Positions 35,946-48,233 of a stretch of DNA of 64,000 nucleotides are shown piece after piece. The stretch's first letter is position 1. Each line of letters opens with the position of its first letter. The translations under genes and the position numbers were made by a program. Source of the stretch: Amaurobius ferox (Eukaryota; Arthropoda; Arachnida; Araneae; Amaurobiidae); contig OX578142.1 in the NCBI GenBank assembly GCA_951213105.1, positions 120,437,354 to 120,501,353 on the forward strand, in the 5' to 3' direction. The notes beneath the pieces are model-generated. The model was not told the origin of the DNA. It saw nothing but the letters and a program-made list of their open reading frames with translations, and did not search any database.

Positions 35946-37321
35946 ATAATGTCTAAGCAGAGGCTTGTGAATTTGTGCACCTACGAAGGACGAACAAGGG
36001 ATGCCCACCACCTACATAATAAAAGAGTTTGCAAAGCAGCTTCGGTTGTTGAAAATCAACAAGCAAGTGGTGGAGCCCATCGTGCTTATCACACTTGCAC
36101 AACAGACTATAAGCTCTGGCTGTTAGTGAACAGCATTAAACAGAGGATGGAGCCTCCTAGTACTGAAAGAAAAAGTATCTGCTATTTTTAGCAGATTGGT
36201 GGAATCAGTGTTAACTGTTAGCAACTGCTATTTGGTGTTAGCAGTGTTAAATTAGCTGATAAGTTAATAGCAACCCATCTTTACTGCCATATCAGTCCAC
36301 ATACAAAAAAATATTTTCCTATTAGAAAGCAGCAGAGGAAACCTTATTTACATAATCACAATAAATCCATACATTATTTTTTTTTAAAATAAAATAACAG
36401 AAGATACTCGATATGGCTTTTCATCCACCATCAAAACATTATTTTTGTTTAATAAAGCTTTCAAAGATCATAGTCCCTAAAAGTAAGAATGACAGCAGTG
36501 TTTTAACTTTTTCTGAATATCTACAGAAAAAATATAGTTTAATGTGAAGTATAAGATTTTATATCTATTAAAGTCTGATGAATCCTTATTTCTCACTAAT
36601 TTTTATCTTTGTATATATGACATATGTATGATGTTCCTTGAATACATGTATGAACTGAAAATAAAGTTCTGGAAGAAAGGACACATTCTGGGTAAACTAT
36701 TTGCCAACTGAGGGAGTAATGTGGTTCCTTTATAAGCTTGTATATGCTTCACTTTTGGATTAGGACAAGATAATGTAAAGCTGATTTTTCTGCCTTACTG
36801 GGCATTGAACTGTTGATTGGAAATACACTAAGGATGAAAATAATTATTACAAAAAATTATATTAAGCGTAGATATTTATTTACAAAAATAGATTCATCAT
36901 CTGCAATTGTGTAATTTAAAGTATGCATGATTATTTGTAGTAGTTTAATACTTATGCCAGATATGTAAACAAACGAATTTAAAAGAAATTTGCAATGATG
37001 CAATAACAAAATGCTTTCAAGCTTCATAAGATAAAATATTTTTATTTATCAACAATTATATACAGAACAGTTCCTTAATATTAACAGTATGACATGTAAA
37101 AGCAATTTTTATAACATTAAAATCATTCAGTCTGTTTAAAAAATGCAAAGCAGCAAGTTTTCTGATTTTACACACAATTACAATATGAAGCAACAGTCAT
37201 TTGTCACTTCTTGAGTTTGAAATTTTAAATTTCAAACCAAACTTACAGAATGTAATAAGCAAAAAAATACATTTGCTTAACATGTATACCTGCAATTTAG
37301 AGGTTATTTAAGATGCCATAG
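35946..37321. other. AT-rich intergenic DNA
   Basis: No convincing gene. An 80-codon open frame at 35949-36191 has no motif I recognise. Confidence 0.35.
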
Positions 37322-37432
37322 GTATTTGAATAGGTAGAGCTCTGGTTAAACAGGAAAATTGTATACTATTATTTGGTTGCAGTGAACTTGACAATGATAG
37401 GAAAGGTGGAAGAGCTCTATTACTCAAATAAC
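37322..37432. repeat. Small foldback repeat
   Basis: TATTTGAATAGGTAGAGCTC at 37322 pairs with the reverse complement of the GAGCTCTATTACTCAAATA block at about 37412-37432. Confidence 0.5.
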
Positions 37433-37860
37433 TAATTGTGCGCCATAATAGGAAGGGAAAATGCCAATTTCAAGAATTTCATAAAATATGCCAATATAGC
37501 AAGCCATTAAGTTTTATTTTTCTAGAAGTCAGAAATAGAATTAAATAAGTTAATAGTCACAACTCTTTGCAATAGAACCTCCGTTTTTTATGCATTCTTC
37601 TATCAAACTAAAAGACAATTAAAACCACCCAAGAAATTTATCTTTCAGTTTCATATTCAGTCAACACACAATATAAAAATAATGTTACAAGGAGATAAGG
37701 AATTAGTTTTATATAATGTACCATGTTGCTTTAGAGTTCTAGTCATTCATGTGTATAAGGGCTAAATTAAGACCTGCAGTTTAACATGCAATCTTACAAA
37801 GCAATTGTGCATTTTCAGATCTTCCTCTATACACCTGAGAATTGAATTATCCACTTTTGG

Positions 37861-37894
37861 ACTGAATGCAAAGATCATTATCTTTGCATTCAGT
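37861..37894. repeat. Perfect 15-bp hairpin
   Basis: ACTGAATGCAAAGAT, loop CATT, then ATCTTTGCATTCAGT. No T-run follows and the context is eukaryotic, so it is not a rho-type terminator. Confidence 0.8.
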
Positions 37895-38370
37895 CATTCA
37901 GTATTGGGCATCCCATTAAAATGAAATATCAGGTGCATAATCTAACAGATAACTATTTCATGAAGAAACAAAATGAATGATTAATTAAAAGGAAACATAC
38001 GATTAACGTATTGAAACAAATGAGGAATTAAAGAAATCAGATAATTAATTACAAGGTAGTAAAAACAAATTGCCACACTATGTCACAGACTGATGCTTAA
38101 AATAGAATTAAAAAAATCTATATTAAACTTTTTTGATAGGGGAGGTAAAATATAACTTTCAAATCATCAGATTGTTTCTACTGTAGTATCAAATTGACAA
38201 GAAACTAAGGACAGGAAACTTTAGAATTCTATTAAATATATATCAGTTTTGAAAGAGTAAAGAAACTTATAAGGAAAACTTCAGCATAAATCAGAAAAAT
38301 TATTGATAATAGATTACAAATTTGGATAAGTCAGAAATAAATATTGATAAATTAAGTAAATTATATGTAA

Positions 38371-38663
38371 TTGTTTATAACAAATCACAAAACATGATAA
38401 TGTTTAGGACTAAGATTAAACTAAAATTATTAAAATATGTTTATTTTAAGGTCAAACAGAATTTTTTCATGAAATAGCGAACTCTGACAAAGCTAATAAT
38501 ATGAAAGCTAATAATATGAATTGTTTATAACAAATCACAAAACATGATAATGTTTAGAACTAAGATTAAACTAAAATTATTAAGATATGTTTATTTTAAG
38601 GTCAAACAGAATTTTTTCATGAAATAGTGAACTCTGACAAAGCTAATAATATGAAAGCTAAAT
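38371..38663. repeat. Tandem duplication, ~150-bp unit, 2 copies
   Basis: Two almost identical copies (start TTGTTTATAACAAATCACAA at about 38371 and 38520) differ at only a few bases, so the duplication is recent. Confidence 0.85.
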
Positions 38664-39781
38664 AAATGAAGCTAATAATAATGAAAATAATAATATGCTA
38701 ATAATATGAAGTCATAAATTAGTCATGTTATAACTCAACTCTTGCACTAACAGCAGTTATATAAAAAAGAAAAGTATTTGCATACATAAATGTTGAAATA
38801 AAATTTGCTGCATATATTCAATGTCTATGATTAAAATAAAATAATAGAAAAATTGCTAAAAGTACTAATTATTTGAACATTGTAGGTTTCAAATATGAAA
38901 AAATAAACATTTTCTGATTGTATAAATAAAAGTAATTCTATACTTAACTTTTCGATATTCTGGTTACCAGGTTACAGAGTAGAAATATGGATATTATTTT
39001 TTAAATATTATTTTGTGGCTATAAAGGGATGCTATAAAGGTATTTCAAAATTTTAACACACTTTGCAGCTGGGTCAGCATTCGCTATTCAGACACATTAG
39101 GAAAACCAAATAAATACTTTAAATATGAAATAATAAAAAGCAGTTTATTTAAACCTGCAAGTTTAGTTTATGTACAAAGTTATGTTATAGTTTATGTATG
39201 AAGAGCTTTGCCCATATTGCAGGCATACCAGCAGGAATCGCTTATTTAGAGTGTATTACAGGTGAAGGTTTATTTAGGCACTTATTTAGGGTGTATTACA
39301 CACATGTAGCAAGCATATCATTATTGATTGAAATAGGATTATTATTTTTGCATGAATCAGGACATATCAATGCACCCTATGTGGACAGCGTAGTCAGATT
39401 ACCGGCATACACCCATACAGCAGACATATACATAAAGTTACTGCAAAAGCACAATGATTATGGCATAGCAGTGTATATAACTTCGTAGCAGATTTTTAGT
39501 TGTTCTAAGTGAGCATGCTGTTAAATCGTTCTTTAGTTTTGATAATTTACTGTGAATTTTGGTGTAATTTTAATCAAAGATTTGCATCTTAAAATCCGGG
39601 CAATGTCAGATATTCATTCTAGTGTAATAATGAAATGTTAAGAGTTGAATTCATATTTCATCTGAAATGTACCTGTAAAATTAGCTATGCATCTGTGTAT
39701 ACTATGACAAAAAAGTATTCAGTCATGCCTTTTTTTACAGTAATCAGTGTGATCTTGGTGGTGAAGTGGTGTCAATAGCTG
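38664..39781. other. AT-rich intergenic DNA
   Basis: No supported gene; the 96-codon frame at 39198-39488 contains internal repeats (CTTATTTAG...GTGTATTACA twice) and no known motif. Confidence 0.4.
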
Positions 39782-39795
39782 CATTGGTGATGTGT

Positions 39796-39837
39796 TGAAA
39801 ACTGACTCACCTTAGGGCATGCTAGCTGAGCGGTCGA
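39796..39837 (-). mobile_element. Tiny hairpin element, 42-bp variant E
   Basis: An insert flanked by an exact 14-bp duplication CATTGGTGATGTGT (39782-39795 and 39838-39851). On the minus strand it reads CGACCGCTCA, GCTAGCAT, GCCCTAAGGTGAGTC and AGTTTTCA. It aligns with copy D over most of its length but lacks the 11-bp second arm. On the plus strand it holds TAGCTGAGCGG, a match to the tRNA box A consensus. Confidence 0.55.
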
Positions 39838-39851
39838 CATTGGTGATGTGT

Positions 39852-41820
39852 GAAATTTTTTAACCCTTTCAGCTTGATTTAGCTTCTGACAAGCACCTGG
39901 TGTCTGTTGCGTTCTCTACTCTCGTCACATTTCCATCACTGTTATTTTATTCTTATCACTATCAGTTTTATTACTAATTTTGTTAAGTTAAACAATTGTT
40001 CGGCTTGTGTTCCTACTTAAATGTCAAACTGAGACTTTATTACACTTCCCCTATAAAGTCATGTAAAAAAGCTCTCTGAGCATTTATTGTTCTTTTATAC
40101 ATAAATGTGGTAGAAGCACAAAAAAGTTACCAACAACTGCACTATAGGAGTCAAACTTTCATTACCAACAGTTAAAATGTTTCTATTACAAAACATTATT
40201 TTTGGTACAAATTATGATGAGACAAGTGAACTGTAACAATCCAAAGAGAAACCTTAAACCACTTCTCTTGCAATGGGAGAAAAATCTCAAAATATGGTAA
40301 AGTTTTTATTATTTTTTGATATGCAGAAAATTAAAATGAAATAAAATATTCAATTTTATTTGCTTATTTCATCTTATATTGTAAGAAATACAAATGGTAT
40401 AACTAGGTACCTTGTACCATCTTCACACACAACACACATCAATCTTTTCCCATTTAAAATATGCAAAAGGAGTGAGGTTTAACATCAATCTATAATGAGT
40501 AACAGAGTTACTCACTATTTTTTCCTAATATTTGAATGTAAAAAATAGTTTTATTTAATAAATAGAAAACACAAATGGATGACGAATTATATATAAAATC
40601 TTAAAATGCAAAAACTAATTAGTGTAATATGAAATAAATAAGTTTATTTTAATAAAAATAATGGCAATAAAAGTCAATATGCTAATGTGTTTATTATTGA
40701 GATATCTGGCATGAAATTAAAATTGCATAAATATTAATAAAAATAAAATTTTAAAATACAGGTGGTTTTATATCAATATCAACCTCTTATAAGTGACTAT
40801 ACATATTTATATTTGAAGCTTTTTCAGTACAGTGGCAGTAGAACTATAAATGTTAGATGATCAGAACTTTCATTAAGCTCAATGCTAAAACTAAAGAGCA
40901 ATTAGAAAATGGGAGATAACAAACCCTTTCTATACATTATGCACTTTTGTTTTCTTTTGTTGTTTTATTCTCCATTATTACTTGTTTATTTTGGATAGTA
41001 AAAATATCAGACTAATTGTAAGGAAAATGTTAGAATGTCTAAGTAATTAGTCCACTTGACTTTTATCTTTTGATATATAATTATTATGGGATATTAATTT
41101 ATATATACCCACTAATCATGAAGATATAACTCAAGCTTATTAATTCAAAAGATCTGCAATATGCAGAATCTCACATAATGAAAATTTATTAACCTAATAG
41201 AATTGCATGGATTACAAAGTATGGATTTTGCTAGCACTCTTAAAGGTATATCATTAAAAGTCAATATATAACTAAATTCAATTAAGCTACTGAAGTGAAA
41301 ATTAAGCATTGAAAACAAATATGCAGTACCATAATTGTTTTTTAAACTCCAGAAATACTGTTACAAATAAGGTATTGATATTATATATTATTTAGTCATA
41401 AAATTAAAATCTATATAAAAAGTAGTGTAGGAAATAAATCAGACCTATGGAAGGAATGAAAATAGGAACATATAGCATAATAGATAAAAATAAAAATACA
41501 TTACAAAAATCTAAACATTGTTTATGAAATATAAATAGCATGCAGAAGAACTAAAACAAATTCTATTCAGTATTATTTTATACATGTATCATCAAAATAT
41601 GCAAATAGATTTTAAAAAATTCTTACAGAAAATTTTCAGCAAATATTAATTCACAATATATTTGCACATTTATGTACTTCAGACATATGATTAAAAGTAC
41701 GTCAGTTTATAGTTCATATGAATATAACCAGGCATTTTTTCCTTTAAAAAAAGGTTAACCTGTAAGCTATTAAAATACTGTGCTAGATTCAAATATGTGA
41801 AAATATTCAATTTACAAGTA
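39852..41820. other. AT-rich intergenic DNA
   Basis: Nothing recognised. Confidence 0.4.
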
Positions 41821-41865
41821 GGTGGTGGTGGTGGTGGTGGTGTGTGTGTGTGTGGGGGGGGGGGG
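41821..41865. repeat. Compound microsatellite (GGT)n(GT)n(G)n
   Basis: Direct reading: about eight GGT, then TG repeats, then twelve G. Confidence 0.95.
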
Positions 41866-41975
41866 AGATAGTTATTATCTCATTCAATCATTCAATTTTC
41901 CATTGATTTATACTTTTGCATACAGAATAGCAGATAATTTTACTAGTTTTAAATAAGAATAATTAAATATCTCAC

Positions 41976-42169
41976 ACATTAAAGAATTCCAAATTTTAGA
42001 CATGCTGCCAAAATCTTCTTTGCACTGATTTCTTTCTTTGTTTTTTGCATTGGTTTCAAGATATATACAGAGTGCTTGTAAATTTTCATGTACCATCCGT
42101 AATTTAATATTTAAGTTGTTTACTGGTATGTAGCCTATAGTAGCAGGTCTGAATACTGGCTCATACTGG
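41976..42169 (-). CDS. Candidate internal exon of an unidentified gene
   Basis: On the minus strand a good acceptor (GGGGCTTTTTTCAG, exon from 42169) and a good donor (T|GTGAGA, exon to 41976) bracket 194 bp that are open in one frame. The product includes YEPVFRPATIGYIP, VNNLNIKLRMVHENLQALC and EDFGSMSKIWNSLMC. The composition is protein-like (few runs, Pro, His, Trp and Cys present) in a region where chance frames are Lys/Asn/Ile-rich. I do not recognise the family. It could be part of a gene downstream of GTPBP2 on the same strand, or a solitary pseudo-exon. Confidence 0.4.
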
Positions 42170-43749
42170 CTGAAAAAAGCCCCGAGTATAACTAATGTAG
42201 AAAACAAAGAGTTCAGTGAGTCAATTAAGAAGCAGTACCATGATACAATTGAAGAGCAAACTTTCTAATTCAACAAAATAGCCAGAGATATTTTAATATT
42301 ACAGGATGAAAAATATTATTGAGCAGTCTACACATTTGAAATTTATTTCACATTGAAGTTTAATACAATTGATCAATATTTGCTTCAAAAATGTTTTTCA
42401 TATACATTAACCACATAATTTTGTTTCATTTAGTTATTAGACACAATAAGAAAAATAAATATAAAATCTCCCTCTTACCACATTAAAAAGTATTAAAGGA
42501 AATACAATTCAACATGTTTTTCATTTGAAATTTTAAACACTGTTTAAAAAAGTACGTTTAGTATACCTTAAGAACTTTTATAAAATGTAGACATCTAAAA
42601 TCACTTGGTAATGGAAATGCAATTTGGAGTTTTAAACATAAAATCAGAGGTCAACTGGAGTTCATGTATACCAGTTGTCATGTGTACCAGTACTAGTTCT
42701 AAGTACAAGTTGTTAAACAGTTAAAAATACTTCAAATTAATTATGAAAAATGTTTCCAAAAATAAGCCAAAATTTCAACTTAATTACTGCAGAAATTTTT
42801 GAATGCATAAAAGCTGTAAATTTTATATAACATAACACTTGGGGGCTTGCAATGTAGGAGATGAACTCTAATTTTATAAAAATTATGAAAAAGAGAGTTC
42901 TTTAATCCCTTAAAAAATAATAGAACAGAAACTATTCATTTTTTTTCAAGAATAAATAAAATCTTTCTCATGAGGAAAAAATAATTTCAATGGATGGAAC
43001 CAAGATCCATAAAAGCAAGCCCCATATACAAAAGTTAAAAAACAATTTTTTTATCACATAAAATTCTTCAAATGCACTTTTAACACTATCTGATTGAAAT
43101 AATACATTTTAATAGATAATACAAATACAAACATATTGGTCATCCTTAAAGTTGTGTCAGTCATTCTCAAAAAGTTATATAAGATGTTGGGGATGAAAAG
43201 TATTTTATAATTACCTGTGCTTATGATAGAAGTGCATTATATTAAACAAATTTGCAGCAATAAAAACACTAATAAATTAATTTTTAAATGTTTCGATAAA
43301 ATGTGTATTTTTCAAAATTCATATAAGTATGTTAATTTCATTAGCTATTTTGAACCTATATATACTGGCATAGTGAGTGCTGAAACATGTAATTAATATT
43401 TTTTAATCTCTCACTTTTTAAAGGACTATTAGTTAATATTGCATTCATGAGGTACATTATTCAAAAATATTGTACACAGATGCCCATAAGCTAATATTTA
43501 TATTCAGTGGTTTAACATTTTAAAATCATACTATATGTATGAATGTTCGAGTAATAATTTCTTGTTAGATTAAAATAAAATTAATTGCAAGCTTACTTTC
43601 ATGATAAAAACAATCATTTTATAATTAAATTTTTCAGGAATAACATGTCTATATTTATATATTCACCACATAAAAACATATTCATAAAATCTGATGTGAG
43701 CAGCACATGACTTTCCCTATATAATACAATAAATTTACTTCTTTCATAA
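42170..43749. other. AT-rich intergenic or intronic DNA
   Basis: Nothing recognised. Confidence 0.4.
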
Positions 43750-44725
43750 TGAAAAAATGATGTATAAGATCTATAGCACAACGTTTTTAATGTTGAATTG
43801 TACATTGGGCACATTTCCAGGTGACAACATTAAAAATTATTTCGAAGTACTCAATTAACTTATACTTCACACAACTCTATATTGATAATTATCAATATTT
43901 ATAGCATCCACAATAAGCAATATAATCCATATATTAAAATATTTTAATAATTAATTTATTTATTTCACGTCATTTTTGAGATTTTAAAGATATATTTATC
44001 AATCTGGGGCAGAATATCACCAAGTTGGCAATATCTAGCTAAATTATTCACCACATTAATCAAATTTATTGACAAGCATTAGAGACAAATGGAGATAAGG
44101 AAGTTTCTTATACATAAATGACTGTTGGCAAATTGTTAGGTGCCAAAATACAAACTGTTACACAAAGTTATTGTCTCTTGTGAATGGAGCACACTTAATC
44201 CACAAGAATGAGGTTAACAAATTTATCACATAATATTACTTATGAAAAGTGAACATATTTCACAATAGTTAATACTTTTTTAATTATATGTGATTTTTTT
44301 TTTATAAATTCATTTGAAAAAAGTGCAATATCTCAAGAACAGTTCATGCTAGCATTTTAAAATTTATGCCAATCGTTTTCTACTACAAAATTACATAAGA
44401 AATGATTATTTACATAATATTATTAAAGGTTCTGATTTTTTCAAATTTTCCTTCAAAAATTTAGGGGTTTACTGAACATTCAATTGTGTTTAAAATCAAT
44501 AGGCTTCTAGTATTCACTGTTTGTAATTTTTGTATCAAGTTTCATTCGAAACACTCCATTCGTTTGTGAGATATCATCTCCACAGACTCATGGACACACA
44601 CACACAGAGAGAAACATCACCTCAAAAACAATCCATTCGAGTTCCAGAACGCTTGAAATATTCTCTTTCGTCGAAAACTTGAATTTGAATTTTTGACCCC
44701 ATCACAATACTTTCCCTATACATTA
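43750..44725. repeat. ~980-bp repeat, copy 1
   Basis: It aligns end to end with 46329-47310 in direct orientation, from AAAAATGATGTATAAGATCT to CACAATACTTTCCCTAT. It is moderately diverged with small indels. Non-coding. Confidence 0.8.
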
Positions 44726-45054
44726 GTGGGCTTTGTTCACTAGCAGTCACTAAATATATAGTAACTAGTGTTTGATCAAGTTCAGCCCCCCCTTTCTTGT
44801 GTAGACACAAAAGTGGCAAGTAGCAAAATTGGATCCAAATTTGGCATGAGCAGGTCAAGTGCGTCCATTGTAGAGTCGAAAATATAATGTTAAAAATTTA
44901 TAAAAAATGGTCCCCTAACAAATAACTTTATAAAACAGGTGATTTAAAAATCCCCCCCCCCTCCTGCCACCTCGGGCTGTTTAATATGAATTGATTCTAA
45001 TTGAAATAAATTTGAATTGTAATTGCTAAGTTTTGAAGTTAATATCAAATAAAC

Positions 45055-45890
45055 ATGATGTTTTAAACAAATGCTTATAATAATGTTAAAATCTTATATT
45101 TCAAAAACCAAATCTCAATCTGTTATATTCGCAAAATTAGATTTTTGCATTTTAATCGCTTCTTCAGCAGGTGAGCGAAAACTGCTTCTTCGCCCCTACT
45201 CCAAATAGTGTCACATGACTTGACTGACCACATCCATCCCTCTCTTGAAGAGCATGCAGAAATGTAGAAAGAAAGTGGAGTAAAAAGGCACAGTGACTTT
45301 CCAGATGAAAATTATTAAATGACGAATTTAATTGTAAAAAAATTAACAATTAAAGTTACAACAAAAGAAATTGAAGTTTTGTAGAGCTAAGACATGACAC
45401 TTCACGATGACAAAATTTGCAGACCCTATCTGGAACAGTTATTTCTTGACAGAATTTAAATGCTGAGCATTACATTGCTATAAAATGAAAGTTAATTTAG
45501 TTTTCGTTAATTTAATTTTTAAAAATTAACAAATAAAGTTACATCAATATGAAATGAAAGTTATAGAATCATTAATTTAATTTTGATAAATTAACAAATA
45601 AAGTTACAACAAAAAGAATAGATGTTCTCTAGAGGAAATGCTTGACACTTCACGATGACAAATGAAGACCGTACCTGGAAAATTTATATTTTATTCTTTA
45701 TTTTAATTTTCAGCAATTTGTCAAAAAGTTGTAAAATATGAAATTTTTATCAAAATATCATAATGTTTTCAGGGAATGCTTATAATAATGTTACAATGTT
45801 ATATTTAACATTTAAACTTTCAATTTGTAAAACTTGGGATTTTAGAAATCTGTAATTTTATTGCTCATACTCCTGATGACAGATGTCTGA
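45055..45890. repeat. Nested local duplications
   Basis: A block with AATGCTTATAATAATGTTA and ATTTTTGCATTTTAATCGCT occurs at 45055-45170 and again, diverged, at 45765-45890. Between them three partial units share AATTAACAAATAAAGTTACA and GACACTTCACGATGACAAA (45320-45695). Confidence 0.6.
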
Positions 45891-46313
45891 TTCCGAGCTC
45901 CATGAATCGATGAACAAAAGGGGGAATTGTTTTTTGTTCGGAATGGGTTTTGTGTTTTTCCGGATTTTTAAACATCTGTATTAAAAAATACTATCAACTT
46001 TATAAAAAACCCATCTTCTAGAGGCCATTTGAAATTTATATGTCTATCATTAAAAAGAAAAAAACCCTGAGGTTTAAACTTTATTTTTGAATCAAAAGAT
46101 AGATTTTTTTCACACTCCTCTTTTTGGCCCGCTAAATGAGGTATTTTACAAATATTTAAACATCTATCAAAGTTTTCGAAAGTCTCTAAACCCTCTTCAA
46201 TTAGATACCTACATTTAAAAAAAGCATATTTCTAAGTCAAGTATTGACTTCGAAATTTCATGTACATACATACATACATAAGTGATTACGTTTTAATAAT
46301 AAGATTACACTAT

Positions 46314-47320
46314 GCATATAGGGAAAGTAAAAATGATGTATAAGATCTATGGCACAATGTTTTTAATGTTGAATTATATATTTGGTACTTTTCAGATGAT
46401 AGCATGAAAAACTATTTTGAAGTAACCAATTAACTTATATTTTACACAACTCTAAATTGCTAATTATCAATATTGATAGCATCATCCGCAATAAGCAATA
46501 TAGTCCATATATTAAAATATTTTAATAATTCATTAATTTGATGTCATTTTCATTAACGTAGCATTATTTTTGCAATTTTAATGATATTTTCATCAAGCTG
46601 GAGTAAAATATTGCCACATTGGCGATATTTCACCAAGTTAACCAAATTTATCGCCAAGCATTACAGACAAACAAAAAGAAGAGCATTTCTTATATATAAA
46701 TGACTGTTGGCATCAAAATACAAAACTACTACATAAAGTATCTTCTCTCATGAATGGAATGAACTAGATTTACAAGAATGATGTTAACAAATTTATCGCA
46801 TATTATTACATATGAAGAGTGAACATATTTCACAATTGTTTATTTTTTAATTTTGTGATTTTTTTTATAAATTCATTTGAAAAAGTGCAATATCCTGAGA
46901 ATGGTTAATGCTATCGATCTAAAATTTGTGTCAATTATTTTCTAATGAAATACATAAGAAATGACTATACATATAATACATAAGAAATGATTATTTACAT
47001 AACATTATTGAAGGTTCTTATTTTTTGATGATTTTTTCAAAATTTTATTTGAAATTTGAGGTTCTTCTGAGCATCTGATTGAATTTAAAATCAATAGGCT
47101 TCACTTATTCATTGAATGCAATTTTTGTACCAAATTTCATTTGAAACGCTCCATTTCTTCATGAGATATTGTCTCTCAGACACACACATATTCACACAGA
47201 TATCACCTCAAAAATGACTAATTCGAATTTAGGGATGTTTGAAATGTGCTCTTTCATCAAAAACTCAAATTCGAATTTTCAACCCTTTCACAATACTTTT
47301 CCTATTCATTATACTATGTA
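46314..47320. repeat. ~980-bp repeat, copy 2, with inverted ends
   Basis: Second copy of the 43750-44725 repeat. Its ends ATATAGGGAAAGTA (about 46316) and TACTTTTCCTATTCAT (about 47296) form an imperfect inverted repeat, and CACTATG / TACTATG outside them could be a worn target duplication. This suggests a non-autonomous DNA transposon of unknown family. Confidence 0.55.
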
Positions 47321-47654
47321 TTTAGGGAAAGTAAAACTGATTTGAAAATTGCAACAATATAAATTTCAAATAAAACACATTTTACATAAAAATTAATTAT
47401 TTATCATTAAATAACTGAAAAATTAAGGATTCACTCCATCAAGGAATTAATCCGTAATTTTTCTGAAAAGGAAAAATTAAGGTTTCCTTTATAAAGAAAA
47501 CAGGGCAGAATCTAAATTTTACATAAAATATAATGTAAATAAAAACAGACTGATAATACTCAACATCCGACAAAATTTAAAATGCAATGGAAATCAACAT
47601 TTTAATTTAAATGTTAATAAGTAAAACACTATTAAAATCATCAAATGGGGATAA

Positions 47655-48233
47655 TTATATGTGGATGGGAGATACTTTTAAAGGTAAATTGTCTCCAAGC
47701 AGAAAAATTTGTGTCACTCGTCCAATTGCTTTTGTTTGTGGTGCACGTAATAATAGTTTTGAACCTGGATGAACACATTCAGGACGATTAATAAATTTAA
47801 ATATAACTGAAGCAGTATCATTCATAGAAAGACTATATTTACCCATGATGCCCAAAATTGTAACAGTCTGTCTAATATTTCCAATATGAACAGAAGCTTG
47901 AAATCCTTTACAAATACTTCTTGAGTGAAACAATACTTGAATTTTTGCTTGGAAAAAATAACATACTGGAGGTCTAATTTGCTGATTAATAAGAACCATA
48001 CCTTTTCTAAGGCTTACATCAATTTGACTAGATAGAGCTAAGGTTGCAGTTTCACATGCACGTACCACACGACTTGGAACTTTGTGACGATGAAGAGATA
48101 AAACTTTCGCAGGATAGAAATTTCCATTATCTGATGGTCCTAAAAGTAAATTGTCACCTTCATGAATTATACCACTTGTTAGTAATCCTGAGACAACAAC
48201 TCCTACGTCAGGAACATGGAAAGTTTCATCTAC
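47655..48233 (-). CDS. GTPBP2: GTP-binding protein 2-like, terminal coding exon
   Basis: This exon (192 codons plus TAA at 47655-47657) follows a TTGTAG acceptor. It opens with VDETFHVPDVGVVVSGLLTS and contains LLLGPSDNGNF, ATLALSSQIDVSLRKGMVLI, QASVHIGNIRQTVTILGI and a stretch ending GSKLLLRAPQTKAIGRVTQI. These are beta-barrel domains II and III of the GTPBP1/GTPBP2 family of EF-Tu-like GTPases, which in vertebrates bind GTP and help resolve stalled ribosomes (established for the family). Details such as VDE after the junction, LRKGM and NIRQT favour GTPBP2 over GTPBP1 as I recall them. The frame is open throughout. The protein ends a few residues after the conserved VTQI. Confidence 0.9.
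   Translation of the reverse strand, partial: VDETFHVPDVGVVVSGLLTSGIIHEGDNLLLGPSDNGNFYPAKVLSLHRHKVPSRVVRACETATLALSSQIDVSLRKGMVLINQQIRPPVCYFFQAKIQVLFHSRSICKGFQASVHIGNIRQTVTILGIMGKYSLSMNDTASVIFKFINRPECVHPGSKLLLRAPQTKAIGRVTQIFLLGDNLPLKVSPIHI

Noticed and set aside
35949..36191. 80-codon open frame after the satellite array
   Set aside because: No recognisable domain; length is within what chance gives in this window.
39198..39488. 96-codon open frame
   Set aside because: It contains an internal direct repeat and no known motif; no splice context or homologue is apparent.
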